A stretch of DNA of 41,846 nucleotides from Candidatus Altarchaeota archaeon. Its GTDB lineage: Archaea > Altiarchaeota > Altiarchaeia > IMC4 > QMZM01. Shown here piece by piece: positions 8,078 through 14,646 of this stretch (position 1 is its first letter; each line of letters opens with the position of its first letter). The translations under genes and the position numbers were made by a program. The notes beneath the pieces were generated by a model. It saw only the letters and a program-made list of their open reading frames with translations, made no database searches and was not told the DNA's origin. Location: positions 1 through 41,846 of the forward strand of contig JAFGDV010000016.1 in the NCBI GenBank assembly GCA_016931955.1, given 5' to 3'.

Positions 8078-8169
8078 GCCCTCGTAGCTCAGCCTGGTGG
8101 AGCGCTTGCTTGGTATCAGAAAAGACGACAAAAAGCAAGAAGCCCCGGGTTCAAACCCCGGCGAGGGCT
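8078..8169 (+). tRNA. tRNA-Thr (GGU anticodon), with an 18-nt insertion in the anticodon loop
   Basis: The cloverleaf reads directly: acceptor GCCCTCG/CGAGGGC (8078-8084, 8162-8168), U73 discriminator at 8169, D stem GCTC/GAGC, anticodon stem CTTGC/GCAAG (8105-8109, 8135-8139), T stem CCGGG/CCCGG with TTCAAAC loop. Bases 8112-8114 give anticodon GGT, and U73 fits archaeal tRNA-Thr. Between A37 (8115) and A38 (8134) are 18 extra bases, the canonical intron position 37/38. Without them the tRNA is 74 nt. CCA is not encoded. The exon-intron region forms only a weak bulge-helix-bulge, so the intron call is less sure than the tRNA. Confidence 0.9.
8116..8133 (+). other. Candidate tRNA intron (18 nt)
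   Basis: Inserted after position 37 of the tRNA-Thr anticodon loop, the usual archaeal site cut by the splicing endonuclease. It is A-rich and short. I could pair only GT/AC (8113-8114 with 8128-8129) and TC/GA (8116-8117 with 8124-8125), which is poorer than a standard 4-bp bulge-helix-bulge helix. Confidence 0.6.
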
Positions 8170-8174
8170 AAAGC

Positions 8175-8188
8175 ACTTTCTTTTTTTC
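8175..8188 (+). terminator. T-rich terminator after tRNA-Thr
   Basis: A pyrimidine run with seven consecutive T begins six bases after the tRNA end. Archaeal RNA polymerase stops at such T tracts. TTCTTTTT can also pair with AAAAAGAA just downstream (to about 8198). Confidence 0.55.
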
Positions 8189-8209
8189 CTAAAAAGAAGG
8201 GTGTATCAG

Positions 8210-8256
8210 CAAGACGCTTAGCGTCTTGTCTGAGTCGAAACTAAAAGTTTCGCTCA
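8210..8256 (+). repeat. Two-hairpin element with TCTGAGT linker, copy 1
   Basis: Hairpin CAAGACGC/GCGTCTTG with loop TTA (8210-8228), linker TCTGAGT (8229-8235), hairpin CGAAACT/AGTTTCG with loop AAA (8236-8252), then CTCA. TGAG in the linker can pair with CTCA after the second hairpin, extending that stem around one bulged T. The same architecture, inverted, lies at 41769-41818, where the CAAGACGC stem is kept. Confidence 0.85.
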
Positions 8257-8276
8257 TCATCCCAGAGAAAAACGTT

Positions 8277-8352
8277 GAATTTGCCTTAGGCAAATTCTTT
8301 TTGATCAACCTTTTATAAAAAGGTTGTGAAGCAACCTTTTACGAAAAGGTTG
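8277..8352 (+). repeat. Three-hairpin composite element, copy 2
   Basis: GAATTTGCC/GGCAAATTC with loop TTA (8277-8297), CAACCTTTT/AAAAGGTTG with loop ATA (8306-8326), TGAAG linker, and CAACCTTTT/AAAAGGTTG with loop ACG (8332-8352). Order and linker match 131-208. The first stem differs from copy 1 by one base pair changed on both sides (C-G to T-A). It ends nine bases before the purC ATG. Confidence 0.87.
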
Positions 8353-8361
8353 GGGTTGAAA

Positions 8362-9198
8362 ATGGCTGGAGAAAAACTAGTGTATCGAGGAAAATCAAAG
8401 GATGTTTATGAGATAAGTAGGGGAGAACACGCTGGAAGATACCGCTTTGTTTTCACAGACAGGGCGACTGGTTATATTGAAGATGGAAAGCCTGTCTTCG
8501 ATCCAGGATACGACGTCGTCGTCGGTGAGATTCCAGGAAAAGGAGCCATAGCATGCGGGTTTGCGACATACTTCTTCAAGCTCTTACAGGATTATGATAT
8601 CCCATCACACTATATCGAAACCGTAGGCGACAACGAGATGATCGTCAAACCCGCGACGCCGATAAGCATGCCAGCTGAGGCGCCGGAATTCGAAGGAGCA
8701 GCTCCCATGCAGAACATCGAGTGGACTTGGAGGAACAACACACAAGGAAGCTTCTGGCGCAGGTATCCATTCGTGAAACCCGGCAAGAATCTCAATCAAG
8801 TGGTTGAAGCATGGACTAAGGGAGCATCAGACACTCTCATAACATTCGAGGCACTGGAGGCTTCAGGAGCGATGACCAAGGGGGAGATAACATACTCTGA
8901 AAAACTCGTCAAGGATATCGCCGAAATCGTAAGCAAGGAATTCACGTCGAAGGGACTGCACGTAGTGGATGGAAAATTCGAGCTCGGAAGGCTGAAGGGA
9001 GGTAGCGGAGAAATCGTATTGATAGATGAAATATCCCCAGACGTGCTGAGGGTGTGTAAGGGGTATGTGTCAGGAGAAAACGGCGACTGCAAGTCTTACA
9101 GGAAATGCATAAACACAAGCCTAATCGACGGTAAAAGAACAATAAAAGCCAGAAACCTGCTGACCGCCAGCGACCTGCAGGAGATATTCCTAAGATAA
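8362..9198 (+). CDS. purC: Phosphoribosylaminoimidazole-succinocarboxamide synthase (SAICAR synthetase)
   Basis: Joins aspartate to carboxyaminoimidazole ribonucleotide with ATP in purine synthesis. The 278-aa protein starts with the family's YRGKSKDVYE ATP-site strand and ends with the diagnostic LIDEISPDVLR segment (about residues 222-232), preceded by KFELGR. An ATG at 8326 is in frame but lies inside the hairpin element, so I chose ATG 8362, after the GGGGTTG stretch. The third hairpin of the composite element stops nine bases before this start, so the hairpins may lie in the mRNA leader and affect translation. purF is elsewhere in the window; they are not in one operon. Confidence 0.92.
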   Translation: MAGEKLVYRGKSKDVYEISRGEHAGRYRFVFTDRATGYIEDGKPVFDPGYDVVVGEIPGKGAIACGFATYFFKLLQDYDIPSHYIETVGDNEMIVKPATPISMPAEAPEFEGAAPMQNIEWTWRNNTQGSFWRRYPFVKPGKNLNQVVEAWTKGASDTLITFEALEASGAMTKGEITYSEKLVKDIAEIVSKEFTSKGLHVVDGKFELGRLKGGSGEIVLIDEISPDVLRVCKGYVSGENGDCKSYRKCINTSLIDGKRTIKARNLLTASDLQEIFLR

Positions 9199-9199
9199 T

Positions 9200-9772
9200 C
9201 TATTTCTCTTTTATCTTACATTCCTCCAGTTCTTCCGGCGATATCTTCATTTTATCCCTGAGTTCCTCGAATTTGCTGTCGTCGTAGGTGCAGCAATCAT
9301 ATCTTGAGATGAACTCCAACCACCACTGAGGAATCTCTTTCCTTATGCTTTCATAGATCCTAAACGCTTTTTCCTTGAAATCCTCAGAAAGCCTATGAGC
9401 CATCGGGCAGTTCTTGTAGTCGACGAAAATCCTGACCTCATCACCTGAAAGCCCGACGAGAACGGGATAAAGCATACCACTTATCGGCTTGCAATTGAAT
9501 TTCTCCAACTCGCACCTGTTCTCCTTGTCTAGGAAAGGACAATCCCCTGCAAGCTTTATCATGTAAACCTCCTCCCCCCGAAATTCGACTATGTTACAGA
9601 CCCTGTCTATGAATTCCTGAGGAGTTAAGTCAAGTTTTTTTGCTATGAACTCCACCTCGCCGGGGAGAAACAAGGCTATCTGATCTCTCTCGCATTTACC
9701 ACCGCATTCACGGCATAAATCAACAATCAAGCCGTCGAATTCCTGATGAATCCGCTCAAAATCAATCGCCAT
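9200..9772 (-). CDS. YkgJ-family zinc/iron-chelating cysteine-cluster protein
   Basis: A 190-aa protein of the YkgJ (UPF0153) family, thought to bind zinc or iron through a cysteine cluster; no reaction is known. Cys20, Cys23 and Cys27 are in CRECGGKC near the N terminus. A second group is in DCPFLDKENRCELEKFNCKP (about 77-97), the usual family spacing. A further CCTYDD segment lies near the C terminus. It converges on purC (adjacent stops) and is divergent from the small gene before the primase. The start ATG 9772 directly precedes the conserved helix; there is little room for another start. Confidence 0.82.
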   Translation of the reverse strand: MAIDFERIHQEFDGLIVDLCRECGGKCERDQIALFLPGEVEFIAKKLDLTPQEFIDRVCNIVEFRGEEVYMIKLAGDCPFLDKENRCELEKFNCKPISGMLYPVLVGLSGDEVRIFVDYKNCPMAHRLSEDFKEKAFRIYESIRKEIPQWWLEFISRYDCCTYDDSKFEELRDKMKISPEELEECKIKEK

Positions 9773-9816
9773 ATAACATAATAGGCTGCAAAAGATAAAG
9801 GAGGGTATATTAAGCC

Positions 9817-10083
9817 ATGAGGGGAGTTATTAATATGGGCTTCTTGGATAGGTTGTTTGGGTTTACAAGATCTTTGTCGAGGGGCAGATACGCATCCTTC
9901 GAAGGACTTCTATCAGGCAAAATAAGGCCGGCATCAGAGTTGGAGGTCAGAGACCAGCTGCTGAGGCTGGCGGAAAAAGATGAAAAACTCAGGAAAGCGT
10001 TGACTGCTTACGTAGAATCCGGCGAATACAAGAAGAGCCCCTTCATAAAAAAAGAGGGGGGAAGCAGCGTCATAAAGAGGTAA
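9817..10083 (+). CDS. Small protein encoded before the primase gene, function unknown
   Basis: An 88-aa basic, mostly helical protein that I do not recognise. ATG 9817 follows AAAGGAGGG, with 11 bases between; ATG 9835 follows GGGGAG with about nine bases and would give 82 aa starting MGFLDRLFGF. Its stop is one base before the primase ATG, so the two genes are almost certainly translated from one mRNA. This makes a replication-related role or a primase partner possible, but nothing in the sequence proves it. There are no cysteines and no membrane segment. Confidence 0.7.
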   Translation: MRGVINMGFLDRLFGFTRSLSRGRYASFEGLLSGKIRPASELEVRDQLLRLAEKDEKLRKALTAYVESGEYKKSPFIKKEGGSSVIKR

Positions 10084-10084
10084 C

Positions 10085-11281
10085 ATGAAGGACTTAATCC
10101 CAGACCTGAAGTTCCGGCACATAAGGTTCGTCAACCAGGATGGGAGGTTCATCAAAGCCAGGAGAAAGTTCAGATACTATCATGAACTCCTGGAGTTCCT
10201 GAAGAAAAAAAAGGCTGCTGATTCCTATTACTCAACTGCTAAGTGGCTTAATCCTGAGAGGATAACGCAGGAAAAAAAGGAGGGCGACTATGATACCGTT
10301 TTCCTGGGCTGCGACCTGTTCTTCGACGTCGACTCAAATGAGAAAAACATATTCAAGGTCGTGGAGGAAACACGAGAAGGGGTTAAAAGGGTTCTGGATT
10401 TCATCCGCTGGAAGGGGTGGGAGATAAGATACATTGCATTCTCTGGGGCAAAGGGATTCCATGTATCCGTAAAGGATCCACTGGCTTATTCCTCACCTGA
10501 GCCGAAGAAGAGGGAAACTGAAGCCAAAGAATTCAGGGCAAAAATCGCCAGAGAGGTTACTAAGAAAGGCCTTAACGTGGACTTGGGTGTTCTAAAAGAT
10601 GTAAGAAGGATCGTCAGAATCCCGTTCACCTACAACTCCAGGAGCGGCTACATGTGTTACCCGATCCAAGAAAAAGACCTCGACCTGGAACCGAAAGAAT
10701 TTTTAGGTAGAATACCTAAGATAGGTTATGGAGGGACGAGCCCGTTAAAGCGGGCGATGAAGGCGCTTCGCCTGATCAGAAAATCCCTGGCTTGTGGGTT
10801 CCCCTCCACCCCACAGGCTGAGTACTACATCGGCTTCTCTGTTTCCTCTACAATCGCGGGAACAAAAAGACACACTCTGATGCTGGAATTCGACAACAAG
10901 ATAGACATTACAGGTATCATAGATTACCTGGGGGATAGAGAGATTATCCCGTTATACACCTACAGAGACTATATCTCAACCCTCGTTTTTTCGCCGACGG
11001 CCTTAGACAGGGGGATGATATTGAAGACCATGAAGAGATTCAATGCGAGAAACTATAACGCCTTCAAGAAATACTCGCACAGTCTGATGAGGGTGGGGAG
11101 ATTCTATACGCCATCTTTCAGGGAGGTTGCCTGGGAGGTTGAGTGCAGAGAAATCATTGGAAAAACATCTGACAGATATCCCTGCTCAAGGGCGCACTGC
11201 CTCCTGCTGGATAGAGATGATAGAACCAACGTCTGCGGCAGCGAAGAAGTCATAGTCAGGCTTGCCAAGATAACACCTTAG
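10085..11281 (+). CDS. priS: Archaeo-eukaryotic primase, PriS-like, with C-terminal extension
   Basis: Probably makes primers for DNA replication. The AEP core is in the first half. The metal-binding pair is Asp81 and Asp83 in DLFFDVD, the nucleotide-binding His is His126 in FSGAKGFHVSV, and the third acid is Asp172 in LKDVRRIVRIPFTYNSRSG. The usual zinc knuckle of PriS is not evident. Residues about 225-398 form an extra region ending with four cysteines (354, 367, 372, 384), reminiscent in number of the PriL iron-sulphur ligands. No priL is in the window. It could be a normal PriS variant or a single-chain primase. It follows the small gene by one base. Confidence 0.85.
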   Translation: MKDLIPDLKFRHIRFVNQDGRFIKARRKFRYYHELLEFLKKKKAADSYYSTAKWLNPERITQEKKEGDYDTVFLGCDLFFDVDSNEKNIFKVVEETREGVKRVLDFIRWKGWEIRYIAFSGAKGFHVSVKDPLAYSSPEPKKRETEAKEFRAKIAREVTKKGLNVDLGVLKDVRRIVRIPFTYNSRSGYMCYPIQEKDLDLEPKEFLGRIPKIGYGGTSPLKRAMKALRLIRKSLACGFPSTPQAEYYIGFSVSSTIAGTKRHTLMLEFDNKIDITGIIDYLGDREIIPLYTYRDYISTLVFSPTALDRGMILKTMKRFNARNYNAFKKYSHSLMRVGRFYTPSFREVAWEVECREIIGKTSDRYPCSRAHCLLLDRDDRTNVCGSEEVIVRLAKITP

Positions 11282-11283
11282 AG

Positions 11284-11913
11284 CTATTCGATTGAGTAAT
11301 CGAGTCTCGCAAGCCCCTTAAGTTTTTCTATCATCTCCCCTGAGGAGTCGAATACTGTGATAGTGTCTACTTCATTGTCCCAGAAGGGGTCTTTCCTGTT
11401 CATGTAGATGCCCTCTTCGGTGTTTAAGCCTTCTCCCGTATGAATCGACACAGAGGCTCCGGCTTTCAGATAGAATTCCGGCAACTCGAACGTGCTCTTA
11501 TAGTTCTTGTTCCTGATCCTCCAACCAGTCAGATTCACCGTATAGTCTCCAGTGTTCTTGAGTATAATCCATTCCTCCTCAAGGAAACTCTTCTCTGGTG
11601 TGTATGGGGACTCAAACTGGTAGCCTGCAATCCTCACGTCACTGCTGGTCTTCAGGATGGGAAGGGTTGTTGTGGAGGTTGTTGTCGTCGAAGTCGTCGT
11701 AGATGTTGACGTAGTAGTTGACGTGGTCGACGTCGTGGTTGAGGAGGATGTTGTAACCGCAGGCTGCTGGAGGCAACAAAAGGAATATGCTAAGAAAACG
11801 AGAAAAACCAAGAGAGCGAAAAAAGCCAAGACAAACAAGGGGGATATCTTCTTAGGTTTTTTGGGTTTCTTAGGAGTCTCCTCTTTAGCGGGTTGGGGGG
11901 TTTTTTCTTCCAT
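11284..11913 (-). CDS. Membrane-anchored surface protein with Thr stalk and lamin-tail-like domain
   Basis: 209 aa: a lysine/proline-rich cytoplasmic start (1-22), one hydrophobic anchor (about 23-47), a Thr/Ser stalk (54-83) and a beta-rich C-terminal domain. The segment EEEWIILKNTGDYTVNLTGW with later YLKAGASVSIHTG fits a lamin tail domain, which in prokaryotes occurs in secreted or surface proteins, sometimes near nucleases. The role here is unknown. ATG 11913 is chosen because any longer start would run into the divergent hxlB gene. A TTTTATTT stretch about 27-30 bases upstream can serve as its promoter. Confidence 0.82.
   Translation of the reverse strand: MEEKTPQPAKEETPKKPKKPKKISPLFVLAFFALLVFLVFLAYSFCCLQQPAVTTSSSTTTSTTSTTTSTSTTTSTTTTSTTTLPILKTSSDVRIAGYQFESPYTPEKSFLEEEWIILKNTGDYTVNLTGWRIRNKNYKSTFELPEFYLKAGASVSIHTGEGLNTEEGIYMNRKDPFWDNEVDTITVFDSSGEMIEKLKGLARLDYSIE
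11665..11754 (-). repeat. Thr/Ser-stalk coding repeat in the lamin-tail protein
   Basis: Thirty codons for Thr and Ser only. Thr codons are mixed (ACA, ACC, ACT and ACG), so the protein rather than the DNA is repetitive. Such stalks are likely glycosylated spacers that raise the domain above the surface layer. Confidence 0.8.
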
Positions 11914-11950
11914 CCTAATACTACAATGGAATTCCAGCAAATAAAACCTT

Positions 11951-11958
11951 AATTTATT
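11951..11958 (+). promoter_or_regulatory. TATA box of hxlB
   Basis: AATTTATT centred about 27 bases before ATG 11981, which suggests a leaderless transcript. The 67-base divergent region also serves the lamin-tail gene. Confidence 0.5.
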
Positions 11959-11980
11959 CGCTGAATGGTAATAGATAAAC

Positions 11981-12571
11981 ATGCCAGTGAAGGTCAAGAA
12001 CGCGATGCGCAGCATAGCCAGACACGTCGACAAGATCATAGAGGAACTGGATAACACAGAGATAGAAGAGATGATGAAGCAGATAAAGGGGGCTGATAAG
12101 ATATTCCTCATCGGCGCCGGCCGCTCAGGTCTTGTGGGTAAGACATTCGCCATGCGGCTTGCGCAGCTTGGACTGACGGTTTATGTTATAGGTGAGAGCG
12201 TAACCCCCGCGATGAGCGACAAGGACCTGCTCATAGCGATATCCGGTTCAGGAGAGACCAGTTCGGTTGTCAACGCGGCGAAGACCGCTAAGGGCGTCGG
12301 TTCTAAGATCTTGGCTGTAACCTCCTACCCAAAATCCAGCCTCTGCAAGGTCGCTGATTCCATCGTCGTAGTAAAGGGGAGGACTAAGATCGACATAGAA
12401 AAAGACCACATAAAGAACCTGATAGAGGGAACACACACCTCTCTGACCCCTTTGGGGACATTATTCGAGGACTCTGTGATGATATTCTTTGATGGGGTCA
12501 CGGCTGGATTGATGACGCGTCTTAGGAAGGGAGAAGCCGACTTGAAGAACAGGCACGCGACCCTTGAGTGA
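11981..12571 (+). CDS. hxlB: 6-phospho-3-hexuloisomerase
   Basis: Interconverts hexulose 6-phosphate and fructose 6-phosphate in the ribulose monophosphate pathway, which many archaea use to make ribose phosphates. The 196-aa single SIS domain has the usual family length. It shows the sugar-phosphate loop FLIGAGRSGLVGK (about 42-54), AISGSGETSSV, the catalytic-region EGTHTSLTPLGTLFED, and the C-terminal RHATLE tail typical of PHI. The partner hexulose-6-phosphate synthase is not in this window, though in many archaea it is adjacent or fused. It converges on the phosphoesterase gene with no gap. Confidence 0.92.
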   Translation: MPVKVKNAMRSIARHVDKIIEELDNTEIEEMMKQIKGADKIFLIGAGRSGLVGKTFAMRLAQLGLTVYVIGESVTPAMSDKDLLIAISGSGETSSVVNAAKTAKGVGSKILAVTSYPKSSLCKVADSIVVVKGRTKIDIEKDHIKNLIEGTHTSLTPLGTLFEDSVMIFFDGVTAGLMTRLRKGEADLKNRHATLE

Positions 12572-13309
12572 TTAATGCATCCTGAACCTTAGTATCTCTT
12601 TTTTTGACTCATCTGAGACATTCACTTCAGTCACGACAAGCTCCCCACCCTCAAGATCCAGGACATTAAAACATGGATAAGACCTTCCCTTTAACCTGCG
12701 GGTAGTGGCCGTTCCTGCGGTGATGAAGTACGTGTCCTCCATGCACCAGATCCAGGGCCTGTGTTTATGGCCTGATAGAACAAGGTTTACGCCAACGTCG
12801 TGGCAGACCTTTAAGACGTCGCCCGCATCCAATGGAATGTGCCTCTCTCTCCCAGTCCCTGGGATCGGGATCAGGTGATGGTGCAGCGTCAGAATCCTCA
12901 GCTTGTCCAAATCGGACAGGGTTTCTTCTATGAGAGAGTAGTTCTCTCTGCCAACATGTCCGTCGCTTATATCTGGTTCGCTTGAATCTATGCCAAGAAT
13001 CTGGACCACTCCGTTCTCGTACACTGGAAACCTTTTCTCAAAGACTTCCTCGAAGAGCCTGTAGCCTTCATTCCTGGCGTCATGGTTTCCAGGGATGATG
13101 ATCTTCTTCCTGACTTTTATGGCGTCAAGGTATTCGACTGCCTGATCATACTCATGCATCAGTCCCTCATAGACGAGGTCGCCTGAGACAATCAACACAT
13201 CAGGATCCAGGTTGTTTATCAAGTCAACGACCTTCTGCCCCCACTCTGGGACATAATACTGAGAAGAGACATGGATGTCGGAGATATGCACCATGCGCAT
13301 GTTTTTCAT
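12572..13309 (-). CDS. Calcineurin-like metallophosphoesterase (Icc/CpdA type)
   Basis: A 245-aa cytoplasmic phosphoesterase with the full set of metal ligands: HISDIH, VSGDLVYEG, PGNHDARNEG, LTLHHHLIP and LSGHKHRPW. Family members cleave phosphodiesters or phosphomonoesters; cAMP is the substrate of some bacterial ones but cannot be assumed here. I chose ATG 13309 because it lies shortly before the first motif; ATG 13333 is in frame. It is divergent from the radical SAM gene. Confidence 0.87.
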   Translation of the reverse strand: MKNMRMVHISDIHVSSQYYVPEWGQKVVDLINNLDPDVLIVSGDLVYEGLMHEYDQAVEYLDAIKVRKKIIIPGNHDARNEGYRLFEEVFEKRFPVYENGVVQILGIDSSEPDISDGHVGRENYSLIEETLSDLDKLRILTLHHHLIPIPGTGRERHIPLDAGDVLKVCHDVGVNLVLSGHKHRPWIWCMEDTYFITAGTATTRRLKGRSYPCFNVLDLEGGELVVTEVNVSDESKKEILRFRMH

Positions 13310-13420
13310 TCTATTTTTGGCATAAACAACCACTGCACAGGTTATATATCGCCTGTTGGAGATATAAGCTTATGGGATATTGACATCCATAAATTAACGC
13401 TCAATCACGTATTATTTATC

Positions 13421-14605
13421 ATGACGAAACCGAACATCAGGGATACTGGGTATTATTCATACAGGCTGGGTTCTCTGCCGAAGGGCTGCAAGCTCTGCGT
13501 AAGAGGAGAGAAACTGGTACTATTCATCACAGGATTATGCAACAGAGACTGCTTCTATTGTCCACTGTCGGACGAGAAAAAGAATAGAGACGTGGTCTAC
13601 GCGAACGAATGGAATACCGGTTTCAGTGGAGGAACGCTAACTGAGGAGGAAACCAACACAATCCTGAAAGAAGCCAGGCTCTGCGACGCAAAGGGGGCTG
13701 GAGTAACGGGAGGGGATCCCCTGCTCGTATTAGATAGAACCGTTGAGGTCATACGGAAACTGAAGAAAGAATTTGGGGAAGACTTCCACGTGCACCTTTA
13801 CACGACGCCTGAGAATGTGACAGAGGAGAGGCTTGAAAAGCTGTTTAAAGCAGGACTCGACGAGATCAGATTCCACCCATTAGTGTGGGATGACAGGTGT
13901 TGGGATAGAATAGACCTGGCGAAGAAGTTCAACTGGAGTGTTGGAGTGGAGATCCCCGCCATCCTAGGGTATGAAGAACAGACGAAGAAGCTCATAGACT
14001 TCCTTGAGGGGAGAATAGGTTTCCTTAACATCAACGAACTCGAGCTTGCTGACACGAAAGCCAACAAGCTGCTGGAGATGGGCTACAAGGCGAAGAATGA
14101 TGAATCCTATGGCGTATCGGGCAGCGAGGAACTTGCCCTCTCGCTCATGGAATACGTAAGGGAAAAAGGCTACTCCTTCCGGGTGCACTACTGCACATGC
14201 AGGCTGAAGGATGCCGTGCAGATGAAACAGCGGATTTTGAGGCGCGCCGGCAACGTCGCCCAAAAATTCGACAAGATAACAGAGGACGGCATGCTTGTAA
14301 GGGGTGCCATATATTTGCCTGAGCTGAAACCTGGATTCGGCTACCGTAAGAAACTGATGGAATTGAGTAGAGATGAAAGGGAAAAAATCCTCTCCGATCT
14401 CATGGAAGCGAAAAACAGGCTTATATGGGATAGAATGTTCAGGGGAGATGAGCTTGTAGTAGATGACTTCAAGCTGCGGCTTCTTGCATCTAGGAGGAGC
14501 GTGAAGAAGCTCAGGAAGAGGCTTAAGAAAATAGGCCTTGCCCCTGCGCTCGTGGAAGAATACCCGACAAGAGACAGCCTTGAAGTGGACGTAGAGTTCC
14601 TATGA
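13421..14605 (+). CDS. Radical SAM protein, COG2108 type
   Basis: 394 aa. The radical SAM cluster motif CxxxCxxC is Cys40, Cys44 and Cys47 (CNRDCFYC). It is followed by a GG-containing SAM motif (VTGGDPLL) and barrel strands. An extra CKLC pair (Cys23, Cys26) precedes it, and HYCTCRLKD supplies cysteines near residue 265, so a second metal site is possible. It belongs to an archaeal family annotated only as related to pyruvate-formate-lyase activating enzymes; the substrate is unknown. ATG 13421 follows a CATAAATTA box (13388-13396) at leaderless distance. It is flanked by unrelated genes, which gives no hint of a pathway. Confidence 0.87.
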   Translation: MTKPNIRDTGYYSYRLGSLPKGCKLCVRGEKLVLFITGLCNRDCFYCPLSDEKKNRDVVYANEWNTGFSGGTLTEEETNTILKEARLCDAKGAGVTGGDPLLVLDRTVEVIRKLKKEFGEDFHVHLYTTPENVTEERLEKLFKAGLDEIRFHPLVWDDRCWDRIDLAKKFNWSVGVEIPAILGYEEQTKKLIDFLEGRIGFLNINELELADTKANKLLEMGYKAKNDESYGVSGSEELALSLMEYVREKGYSFRVHYCTCRLKDAVQMKQRILRRAGNVAQKFDKITEDGMLVRGAIYLPELKPGFGYRKKLMELSRDEREKILSDLMEAKNRLIWDRMFRGDELVVDDFKLRLLASRRSVKKLRKRLKKIGLAPALVEEYPTRDSLEVDVEFL

Positions 14606-14646
14606 ATCAAGTGTATGCAGGGTTAGGGGGAATAAAGGATTAAATC

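Noticed and set aside
7968-8092. Integrative-element attachment site at the tRNA
   Set aside because: The duplicated part is the tRNA 5' end and only 110 bases apart; no integrase gene is present. Typical att repeats use the anticodon or 3' part.
8210-8352. Hairpins as plain bacterial-style terminators
   Set aside because: Most lack a following T run, they lie in groups, and the downstream gene purC is in the same direction. Archaea terminate mainly at T tracts.
11284-12153. Longer version of the lamin-tail protein starting at 12153
   Set aside because: The extra 80 residues are antisense to hxlB; ATG 11913 gives a sensible anchor and promoter spacing.
13271-13420. N-terminal extension of the radical SAM protein
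   Set aside because: It overlaps the divergent phosphoesterase start and the promoter region; ATG 13421 has a TATA-like box at the right distance.
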